A DNA stretch of 64,000 nt from Streptomyces sp. TLI_053. GTDB lineage: Bacteria; Actinomycetota; Actinomycetes; Streptomycetales; Streptomycetaceae. The DNA lies in assembly GCF_900105395.1 (NCBI RefSeq), contig NZ_LT629775.1, positions 7,901,501 to 7,965,500 of the forward strand. The letters are read 5' to 3'. The notes below the pieces were generated by a model. It had not been told where the DNA came from, did no database searches, and was given only the letters and a program-made list of their open reading frames with translations. Below, piece after piece: positions 42,765 to 50,595 of the stretch. Position 1 is the first letter of the stretch. Each line of letters opens with the position of its first letter. A program made the translations under genes and the position numbers.

Positions 42765-45218
42765 ATGTCACGACGAAGGATCCCCCGCCTCCTCGGCGCC
42801 GCCCTCGGCACAGCCGTCCTGGGCCTGACCCCGACGATCGCCGGGGCCGCCCCCGGCCCGGCGGCCGCCCCCGCCGCGGTGAGTGCCGCCACCGGCACCC
42901 AGCCCTACGCCTCCTACTGGTACCCGAACACCATCCTCGGCTGGGACCCGGCCACCGACCCGGACGCCCGGTTCAACCGCGCCCGCGTGCCGCTCCAGCC
43001 CCGCACCGCCGACCCGGCTCTCAAGGCGAACCCCAACGCCCGTGCGGGCGAAGGGAGGATCGCCTCCCTGGTCTCCTTCGGGCCCACCTCCAACAACCCC
43101 TCGCAGGGCTCCACCGACTCCAACTACTACGCCTTCGGCTACTGGCAGTACGTCGACAAGCTGGTGTTCTGGGGCGGCTCGGCCGGTGAGGGCCTCATCC
43201 TCGCCCCCAACCCGACCGTGATCGACGCCGCCCACCGCAACGGCGTCAAGGTCTACGGCACGGTCTTCTTCCCGCCCGCCGCGTACGGCGGCCAACTCCA
43301 GTGGGTGCGCGACTTCGTGCAGAAGTCCGGCAGCCGCTACCCCGTCGCCGACAAACTCGTCCAGGCCGCCCAGTACTACGGCTTCGACGGCTGGTTCGTC
43401 AACCAGGAGACCGGCGGCGGCGATTCGGCCCTCGCCGGCCAGGTCCGCGACCTGATGCAGTACACCAAGGCTCAGAGCGGGACCGAGTTCATGTGGTACG
43501 ACGCCATGACCGAGTCCGGATCGGTCAGTTGGCAGAACGCCCTGACCACGGCCAACGACGCCTTCCTCCAGGACGGTGCGAAGCGCACCTCCGACTCGAT
43601 GTTCCTCAACTTCAACTGGTCGTCCGGCGGCCTGGACTCCTCGCGCACCCTGGCCCGGGGCCTCGGCCGGGGCGAGTACGAGCTCTACTCCGGCATCGAC
43701 ACCGAGGCGAACGGCTACAACACCGGCGTCGACTGGAACGCGCTCTTCCCGGCCGGAAAACCGCACACCACCTCGCTCGGCCTCTACCGCCCCGAGTGGA
43801 CCTGGAAGTCGTCGACCGACCGGGCCGACTACCTCACCAAGGACGCCCGGTACTGGGTCGGCGCCAACAACGACCCCTCCAACACCTCCACCTCCTCCTC
43901 CTGGAAGGGCCTGGCGAGCTACGTCGCCGAGTCCACCCCGGTCACCGCCAAGCCCTTCGTCACCAACTTCTCCTCCGGCGAGGGCGACTTCTACAACGCG
44001 GCCGGCACCCGGGTCGCCACCGGAGGCTGGAACAACCTCTCGCTCCAGGACGTGCCGCCCACCTACCACTGGCTGGTGGAGTCGGCCGGCAGCAAGGTGA
44101 CCCCGTCGGTCGACTTCGCCGACGCCTACGAGGGCGGCTCCTCGCTGCGCCTCACCGGGACGCCGAGCGCCGTCAACACCGTGCGGTTGTACCAGAGCAG
44201 GCTGCCGGTCGCGGCCGACACCAAGCTGTCGGTGGTGCTGAAGACCCCGGCCGCCGGTGCCACCCGCCTCGCCGCCGCGGTCTCCTTCACCGACGCGCCG
44301 ACCACCTTCACCACCCTCGACCTGGGCGCCACCACCGGCACCGGCTGGGAGCGCAGGACCCTCGACCTGTCCGCCTACGCCGGCCGCACCATCGCCCAGA
44401 TCGGTCTGCGGACCACCGGCACCGGCTCGGCCTACGACCTGCGGATCGGCCAACTCGCGGTGTACGACGGCACGGTGGACGCACCGGCGGCACCGTCCGG
44501 GCTGACCCTGCTCGGCGCGGCCGACGTGGTGGCCGGGAGCAGCCAGTCGCTCCGGCTCGCCTGGACGCCGTCCGCCGGCGGGAACGTGCACCACTACGAG
44601 CTGTACCGCCGCAACGCCGACGGCACCCGGGGGTACCTGGGCGCCACCCCGTCGGACGCCTTCTTCGTCAACCGGCTCGACCGCGCGGGAACGGAGGCGA
44701 GCACCACCGTCGAGGTCGAGGCCGTGTCCACCGAGTTCGGCCGCTCCACCGTCGCCGCCACCACCGTCCCCTGGACCGGCACCCCGCCCACCGGCACCAA
44801 CCTGGCACTGGGCCGCCCGGCCACCGCCTCCGGACAGTGCAACACCGACGAGGGCCCGGCCAAGGCCGTCAACGGCACCGTCAACGGCGGCAACGGGGAC
44901 AAGTGGTGCACCCTCAGCAGTGCCAAGTGGCTGGAGGTGGACCTCGGTTCGGCGAAGCCGCTGACGAAGTTCGTGGTCAAGCACGCGCAGGCGGGCGGTG
45001 AGAGCGCCGCGTACAACACCCGGGACTTCTCGGTCCAGGTCCGCTCCGCCGCCACCGACCCGTGGACCACCGTCGCCACCGTCACCGGCAACACCGCCGG
45101 CACCACCACCCACCCCGTGACCACCACGGCCCGGTACGTCCGGCTGGTGGTGACCAAACCGACCCAGGGCACCGATCCGGCCGCCCGGATCTACGAGTTC
45201 GAGGCCTGGGGCGCCTGA
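42765..45218 (+). CDS. secreted endo-beta-N-acetylglucosaminidase, GH85
   Basis: An 817-residue exported enzyme that cuts the GlcNAc-beta-1,4-GlcNAc core of N-glycans. Signal peptide residues 1-28; GH85 domain with SYWYPNTILGWDPATDPDARFNRARVPLQ, FWGGSAGEGLILAPN, KVYGTVFFPP and the catalytic FDGWFVNQETGGG (Asn213, Glu215, the N-x-E pair). A beta-sandwich, an Fn3-like segment (PSGLTLLGAADVV...HHYELYRRNADG) and a C-terminal F5/8 type C domain (NLALGRPATASGQCN...YEFEAWGA) follow for carbohydrate binding. ATG 42765 has GGAG upstream. It is the extracellular first step of the pathway. Confidence 0.95.
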   Translation: MSRRRIPRLLGAALGTAVLGLTPTIAGAAPGPAAAPAAVSAATGTQPYASYWYPNTILGWDPATDPDARFNRARVPLQPRTADPALKANPNARAGEGRIASLVSFGPTSNNPSQGSTDSNYYAFGYWQYVDKLVFWGGSAGEGLILAPNPTVIDAAHRNGVKVYGTVFFPPAAYGGQLQWVRDFVQKSGSRYPVADKLVQAAQYYGFDGWFVNQETGGGDSALAGQVRDLMQYTKAQSGTEFMWYDAMTESGSVSWQNALTTANDAFLQDGAKRTSDSMFLNFNWSSGGLDSSRTLARGLGRGEYELYSGIDTEANGYNTGVDWNALFPAGKPHTTSLGLYRPEWTWKSSTDRADYLTKDARYWVGANNDPSNTSTSSSWKGLASYVAESTPVTAKPFVTNFSSGEGDFYNAAGTRVATGGWNNLSLQDVPPTYHWLVESAGSKVTPSVDFADAYEGGSSLRLTGTPSAVNTVRLYQSRLPVAADTKLSVVLKTPAAGATRLAAAVSFTDAPTTFTTLDLGATTGTGWERRTLDLSAYAGRTIAQIGLRTTGTGSAYDLRIGQLAVYDGTVDAPAAPSGLTLLGAADVVAGSSQSLRLAWTPSAGGNVHHYELYRRNADGTRGYLGATPSDAFFVNRLDRAGTEASTTVEVEAVSTEFGRSTVAATTVPWTGTPPTGTNLALGRPATASGQCNTDEGPAKAVNGTVNGGNGDKWCTLSSAKWLEVDLGSAKPLTKFVVKHAQAGGESAAYNTRDFSVQVRSAATDPWTTVATVTGNTAGTTTHPVTTTARYVRLVVTKPTQGTDPAARIYEFEAWGA

Positions 45219-45337
45219 CACCCGCCGGGGCGTCCGACACCCGCCGGGGGCCCGACCCCCTCCGGGCGTCCGACGCCCCCCGGAGCGGGTGACACCCCGC
45301 CGTTCCCGGACCGCCCCTACCCGAAAGGACCCTCCCC

Positions 45338-48300
45338 GTGCCGGTCACCCTCACCGCCGTCGAGAGCACGGATCTGTTCACCGGCCCCGAGCACGCCCCG
45401 CGGCAACTGCTGCGGGTCACCCTCGACGGCCCGCCCGCCACCCGGATCACCGTCACCGGCCCGGGCGTGCGCGGCGCGGCGGCCGGCACGGGGCAGGTCG
45501 AAGTCCCCCTGGAGATCACCGGCGCCGCCCCCGGTGACCGGCTGCCGGTCACGGTCGAGGCGGGCGGGCCGGTCGAGGCGGGCGGTGCCCGCGCCGGGGC
45601 CGTCGTCGAGGTCGCCGAGCCCGGCTGGACGATGTTCCTCGTCTCCCACTTCCACTACGACCCGGTGTGGTGGAACACCCAGGCCGCCTACACCTCCCCC
45701 TGGGAGCTGCTCTCCGCCGACGCCACCACCCGGCCGCTCTGGGAGCGCAACGGCTTCGCGCTCGTCGACGCCCATCTCGACCTCGCGCTGCGCGATCCGG
45801 TGTACAAGTTCGTGCTCGCCGAAGTCGACTACCTGAAGCCGTACTTCGACCAGTACCCGGAGCGCCGGGAGACCCTGCGGCTGCTGCTCGACCGGGGCCA
45901 GGTGGAACTCGTCGGCGGCACCTACAACGAGCCCAACACCAATCTCACCGGTGCCGAGACCACCATCCGCAACATCGTGTACGGCATCGGCTACCAGCGC
46001 GACATCCTCGGCGGCGATCCGCGGACCGCCTGGCAGCTCGACGTGTTCGGGCACGACCCGCAGTTCCCCGGCCACCTCGCCGCCGCCGGACTCACCGGCA
46101 GCGCCTGGGCGCGCGGCCCGTTCCACCAGTGGGGCCCGATCCAGAAGAACTTCCGGGAGGCGAAGGACGACGCCCGGGTGATGCAGTTCCCCAGCGAGTT
46201 CGAATGGATCGCCCCGAGCGGCGAGGGTGTGCTCACGCACTACATGCCGCACCACTACTCGGCCGGCTGGTGGATGGACTCCTCGGCCGACCTCGCCGCC
46301 GCCGAACGTGCCGTGTACGAGCTCTACCGCAAGCTCAAGCCGGTCGGCGCGACCAGGAACCTGCTGCTGCCGGTCGGCACCGACTACACCCCGCCCAACA
46401 AGTGGGTCACCGAGATCCACCGCTCCTGGGCCGCCAAGTACCTGTGGCCGAGGTTCGTCTGCGCCACCCCCCGCGACTTCCTGGACGCGGTGCGCGCCGA
46501 ACTCGCCGCGACCGGCCGCCGTCCCGGCCCGCAGAGCCGCGACATGAACCCCGTCTACACCGGCAAGGACGTCTCCTACATCGACACCAAGCAGGCCCAG
46601 CGGGCGGCGGAGACCGCGGCCGTCGACGCCGAGAAGCTCGCGGCGCTCGCCGAGACGCAGGGCCTGGGCCGCTACCCGGCGGCCGCGCTCGACAAGGCGT
46701 GGCGCCACCTCGCCTACGGCGCCCACCACGACGCGATCACCGGCTCCGAGTCCGACCAGGTGTACCTGGACCTGCTCGGCGGCTGGCGGGAGGCGTACGA
46801 CCTCGCGGTCGACGTCCGGGACCGGGCGCTGGACGCGTTGACGGCGCGGATCGCCACCCCGGCGGGCGAGGGCCGGGCGCTGGTCGTCACCAATGCGCTC
46901 TCCTTCGACCGCACCGACCTGGTGGCCGTCCCGCTGCCCCCGGAGGTCACGGCCGGCGGGGTGCGGGTGCTGGACGACACGGGGGCGCCGGTGCCCTGCG
47001 CGCTGGACCGGGGCACCCTGCGCTTCCTGGCCGAGGACGTGCCGGCGCTCGGCTGGCGGACCTGGCGGCTGTTGCCCGGGGCCCCGGACAGCACGCCCTG
47101 GTACCCGGCCGAGGGCCTCACCGTCGCCAACGCCCGCTACCGGGTCACGGCCGACCCGGCCCGCGGCGGCGGCCTCTGCTCCGTCCGGGACCTGCGCCAG
47201 AAAAGGGAGTTGATCCGGACCGGACTGGTCGGCAACGAACTGCGGGTGTACGAGGAGTACCCCCAGCACCCCGACTTCGGCGAAGGCCCCTGGCACCTGA
47301 TCCCCAAGGGACCGGTGACCGGCTCCGCCGAACGCCCGGCCGAGGTCCGCCGGGAGACCGGCCCGCTCGGTGAACGCCTGGTGGTCACCGGGACGGTGGA
47401 CGGCCTGCGGTTCGAGCAGACGGTCACCCTCTGGCGCGGCCTCGACCGGGTCGACTGCCGGACCAGGGTGCTCGACCACCGCGGCGCCGACCGGCTGCTG
47501 CGGCTGCGCTTCCCGGTCGACCTGCCGGGGGCGCTGCCGGTCAGCGAGGTGGCGGGCGCCGTCGTCGGCCGGGGCTTCGCGATGCCGGACGTCGACTCGG
47601 CCGAAGCGCCGTGGACCCTCGACAACCCCGCCAACACCTGGTTCGGCCTCGGCTCCACCGCGCGGGCCGTGCTCACCGACCCGGTCACCGGCGCGCCGCT
47701 CGGCGAACGGGCCTTCGGTGTCGCGGAGGTGGTCGTCCCCGGGCTGGACGCCGCCGCCGACGCCCGGGAGCTGGTCGTCGCCCTCGCCCGGGTCGGCGTC
47801 ACCGCCACCACCTCCGGCGCCGACTGGGCCCGGTACGGCTGGCTGGACGTCGACTCCAACCTGCCGGACCTGCGGATCCTCCTCGGCGGGCCCGAGACCA
47901 ACGACGCCACCCGGGAGTTGCTGGAGCGCGCGGGCGAGGAGTACGCGGCCGTGCTGAAGGCGCACGGCGCCGTCTGGGTGCCCGCCGACGCCCCGCTGGC
48001 CGAGGTCTGGCGGCCCGGCGCGGACCTCCGCGACCTGCGGGCCCTGCCCGCGCTGGTGGTCGTCGACCCGGCCGCGCTCGCCGCCGACCTCGCGGACGCC
48101 CGGATCACCGCCCGCTGCCCGGTGGTCCCGCCCGCCGCCGAACAACTCACCGACCACACCGTCGCGTTGCTGACCTACGGCCTGCCCGGCTTCGCCGTCG
48201 ACACCACCGGCGCGCTCCATCTGTCGCTGCTGCGCTCGTGCACCGGCTGGCCCTCCGGCGTCTGGATCGACCCGCCGCGGCGCACCCTGCCCGACGGCGC

Positions 48301-49567
48301 GTCCTTCCAGCTCCAGCACTGGACGCACGACTTCCACTGTGCCCTGGTCGGCGGGCCCGGCGACTGGCGGGACCAGGAACTCCCCGCTCAGGGGCAGGAG
48401 TTCAACCACCCGCTGTACGCGCGGGCGGTACCCGCCGGACAGTCGGGCCCGCTGCCGGCCACGCTCTCCTGGCTGCGGGTCGAACCCGCTCGCCGGGTGC
48501 TGCTGGGCGCCCTCAAAGCGGCCGGCAACCCGATCGCCCACGGGTCCGCCGTCACCACCTCCACCGAGCAGCTCACCCTCCGCCTGGTCGAGTCGACCGG
48601 ACTGGGCGGCGCCGTCGCCCTGGGCGGCGCGCTCGGCCTGGTCGACCTGCGCCACGCCGATCTGCTGGAGCGGCCCACCGGCCCGGTCGACGGCGGACTC
48701 ACGCTCCCCGGTTCGGCGTTCGCCACCCTGTTGGCCCGCCCCGGGGTGGCCGCCGACCCGGCCGGAGCCGTCCTCGGTGCGGTCGCCGAGCTGGCCCAGC
48801 CGGTGCACGCCCGCTACTGGCTGCACAACCGGGGCCCGGCGCCGCTCGGCTACCTCCCGGTGTCCGTCGGCGCCTCGCCCGGCCTGCTGCGGACGGCCGG
48901 GGAGCCCGTCACCCTCTCGGTCGCGCTCTCCTCGCAGCTCCAGGACGCCGCCGTGGAGGGCACCGCCACCGTCCACCCGCCGGAGGGCTGGACGGCCGGC
49001 CCCACCGCCCGCCCCTACCGGCTGGCCCCGGGCGGCCACCTCCGCTTCCCGGTCACCCTCACCCCGCCCGCGGGCGCCGAACCCGGCCTGTACTTCGCCG
49101 CCGTGCGGGTGGTCCACGACGGGCAGGAGATCGAGGACGTGGTCACGGTGGCGGTCGGCGACCTGCCGCAACTCCTCCCCGTCCCCGGCGAGGCCCCCGA
49201 GGACTGGACCGCCGCCCAGGGCACCACGGCCACCGCGGGCCGCGACACCGGCCTCGGCGTCGCGGTGCTCGCCGACACCGTCCGGCTCGCCCCGGGGGAG
49301 CGGGGCGTCCTGGCGCTGCGGCTGACCAACCGCACCCGCGGCGGGATCCGCGGCGAACTGCAACTCGTCTCGCCCTGGGGCGCCTGGCAGACCGTCGCCG
49401 ACCCCGTCCGCGGCTTCGCCCTCGCCGCGGGCGCCGAATCGGTCGAGGAGTTCGAACTCGCCGCCCCGGCCGCCATGGACCCCGGCGCGTACTGGGCCCT
49501 GGCCAAGGTGATGTGGTTCGGCCGCTGCCAGTACGCCCCCACCGTCGCGGTGGTGGTCGCACCGTGA
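45338..49567 (+). CDS. large alpha-mannosidase, GH38 with C-terminal NEW3 domain
   Basis: A 1409-residue protein, GTG 45338 with GAAAGGA upstream and no signal peptide. An N-terminal beta domain (about 1-90) precedes the catalytic HFHYDPVWWNTQAAYT, NEPNTNLTGAETTIRN, nucleophile WQLDVFGHDPQFPGHL and zinc AYGAHHDAITGSESDQ. The C-terminal half holds GH38 beta domains and a NEW3 Ig-like domain (GHLRFPVTLTPPAGAEPGLYF). It is longer than usual GH38 (about 1000). Together with the first GH38 it probably covers different alpha-mannose linkages. It is followed without gap by the unknown gene at 49564. Confidence 0.93.
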   Translation: MPVTLTAVESTDLFTGPEHAPRQLLRVTLDGPPATRITVTGPGVRGAAAGTGQVEVPLEITGAAPGDRLPVTVEAGGPVEAGGARAGAVVEVAEPGWTMFLVSHFHYDPVWWNTQAAYTSPWELLSADATTRPLWERNGFALVDAHLDLALRDPVYKFVLAEVDYLKPYFDQYPERRETLRLLLDRGQVELVGGTYNEPNTNLTGAETTIRNIVYGIGYQRDILGGDPRTAWQLDVFGHDPQFPGHLAAAGLTGSAWARGPFHQWGPIQKNFREAKDDARVMQFPSEFEWIAPSGEGVLTHYMPHHYSAGWWMDSSADLAAAERAVYELYRKLKPVGATRNLLLPVGTDYTPPNKWVTEIHRSWAAKYLWPRFVCATPRDFLDAVRAELAATGRRPGPQSRDMNPVYTGKDVSYIDTKQAQRAAETAAVDAEKLAALAETQGLGRYPAAALDKAWRHLAYGAHHDAITGSESDQVYLDLLGGWREAYDLAVDVRDRALDALTARIATPAGEGRALVVTNALSFDRTDLVAVPLPPEVTAGGVRVLDDTGAPVPCALDRGTLRFLAEDVPALGWRTWRLLPGAPDSTPWYPAEGLTVANARYRVTADPARGGGLCSVRDLRQKRELIRTGLVGNELRVYEEYPQHPDFGEGPWHLIPKGPVTGSAERPAEVRRETGPLGERLVVTGTVDGLRFEQTVTLWRGLDRVDCRTRVLDHRGADRLLRLRFPVDLPGALPVSEVAGAVVGRGFAMPDVDSAEAPWTLDNPANTWFGLGSTARAVLTDPVTGAPLGERAFGVAEVVVPGLDAAADARELVVALARVGVTATTSGADWARYGWLDVDSNLPDLRILLGGPETNDATRELLERAGEEYAAVLKAHGAVWVPADAPLAEVWRPGADLRDLRALPALVVVDPAALAADLADARITARCPVVPPAAEQLTDHTVALLTYGLPGFAVDTTGALHLSLLRSCTGWPSGVWIDPPRRTLPDGASFQLQHWTHDFHCALVGGPGDWRDQELPAQGQEFNHPLYARAVPAGQSGPLPATLSWLRVEPARRVLLGALKAAGNPIAHGSAVTTSTEQLTLRLVESTGLGGAVALGGALGLVDLRHADLLERPTGPVDGGLTLPGSAFATLLARPGVAADPAGAVLGAVAELAQPVHARYWLHNRGPAPLGYLPVSVGASPGLLRTAGEPVTLSVALSSQLQDAAVEGTATVHPPEGWTAGPTARPYRLAPGGHLRFPVTLTPPAGAEPGLYFAAVRVVHDGQEIEDVVTVAVGDLPQLLPVPGEAPEDWTAAQGTTATAGRDTGLGVAVLADTVRLAPGERGVLALRLTNRTRGGIRGELQLVSPWGAWQTVADPVRGFALAAGAESVEEFELAAPAAMDPGAYWALAKVMWFGRCQYAPTVAVVVAP

Positions 49568-50298
49568 GCGCCCCCGCCGAAGCCCCGGTCCTCGGCCTGC
49601 TCGACGGCCGGCCGCTGCCCCGCACCGGCCTCGACCGCCGCCTCGCCGCCCTGCGCGCCGGCCCCGGGGCCGCCGCGCTGCCCGTGCCGGGCAGCGGCGA
49701 GGACCGCCAACTCGCCCGCTGGGTCGCCCAGGTGCTGCTGACCGAGGCGCTCTGCGAAGCGGTCGCCGCCGAACGCGGCCTCGCCGTCCACCCGGCGGCG
49801 CCGCCCGCCCGCCTCGACCAGCAGGCCGCGGTCGAACTCGGCTCCGTCACCGCCGCCGCGTACGAGGGCAGCGCGGCGGTGCGGGCCGTCTGCGAAGCGG
49901 TCACCGCCGGGGTCGAGCCCTCCGCCGCCGAGGTGGCCCACTACCGCGCCCTCACCGAACGGCCCCCGTCCGCCGCTCCGTGGCGGCTCGCCCTCCCCGA
50001 TGGCTCCGTCTTCGAGGCCGCCCCGGACACCCTCCCGCTCGCCCTCGCCGAGGCCCTGGGCGGCGCGGCCCCCGGCGAGTGGGTCACCGCCGCCGGTTGG
50101 ACGGCCGCCCGCCTCGCCGCCGGGCCTGCCGCCGAGCCCGACCCCGACCCCGATCCGTCGGCCGTGGTGCGGGCCGCCGCCCGCCGGTCCGCGTTCGTCC
50201 GCTGGCTCGACCACGCCCGCGCCACCCGGCTCGTCCTCGTCCCCGGCCTCGAACACCCGGGGGACCCGGCCCAGCCGGACAACCACCACCGCCACTGA
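49564..50298 (+). CDS. hypothetical protein coupled to the large alpha-mannosidase
   Basis: A 244-residue protein whose GTG overlaps the mannosidase stop (GTGA). It is Ala/Leu/Arg-rich with helices ARWVAQVLLTEALCEAVAAERGL, DQQAAVELGSVTAAAYEGS and AVRAVCEAVTAGVEPSAAEVAHYRAL; the last pattern (VEPSAAEVAHYRAL) resembles the helical N-domain of peptidyl-prolyl isomerases/foldases, but no catalytic domain follows. An Asp-Pro repeat lies near residue 195 and the end is His-rich. Function unknown; its co-translation with GH38 suggests a partner or chaperone role. Confidence 0.75.
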   Translation: MSAPAEAPVLGLLDGRPLPRTGLDRRLAALRAGPGAAALPVPGSGEDRQLARWVAQVLLTEALCEAVAAERGLAVHPAAPPARLDQQAAVELGSVTAAAYEGSAAVRAVCEAVTAGVEPSAAEVAHYRALTERPPSAAPWRLALPDGSVFEAAPDTLPLALAEALGGAAPGEWVTAAGWTAARLAAGPAAEPDPDPDPSAVVRAAARRSAFVRWLDHARATRLVLVPGLEHPGDPAQPDNHHRH

Positions 50299-50304
50299 GC
50301 GGTC

Positions 50305-50346
50305 CCGCCGGGCACCCTGCGGACACCGGACCCGGGTGCCCGGCGG
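50305..50346 (+). terminator. terminator of the rightward N-glycan arm
   Basis: Perfect 13-bp stem CCGCCGGGCACCC / GGGTGCCCGGCGG with a 16-nt loop, just after the stop at 50298. Confidence 0.85.
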
Positions 50347-50560
50347 ACGCCCGGGCAGACCGCCTGCCCGTTCGGGCGCGGGCGTGTGCAACCTTTCCAC
50401 CCGCCCGAGGCATCCATACAGTGACGGCGCACCGCCCGTCGCCCCGGGCGGTGCCGGTGCGGAAACCCTTTCACGGCGTCTGAGTTCGTGCACAAATGTC
50501 TTCCGAGGGTCGGCCCCGGCCGTTTGTTGCGCGGCTGTGACAATCCTGTGGGAAAACCGG

Positions 50561-50589
50561 TTCGACCTCTCACGATCGAGGATTAGCAT
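50561..50589 (+). promoter_or_regulatory. promoter placing the transcript start at the PBP start codon
   Basis: TTCGAC (50561-50566), 17-bp spacer, TAGCAT (50584-50589). The expected start of transcription is at or within a few bases of ATG 50596, and no ribosome site lies at proper distance, so a leaderless mRNA is likely. Confidence 0.55.
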
Positions 50590-50595
50590 TCCGGC

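Noticed and set aside
50548..50566. AAAACCGGTTCGAC before the PBP gene as a third LacI operator.
   Set aside because: Only the central CCGGTT is shared; the CTR and YAG arms are missing and it overlaps a normal -35 element.
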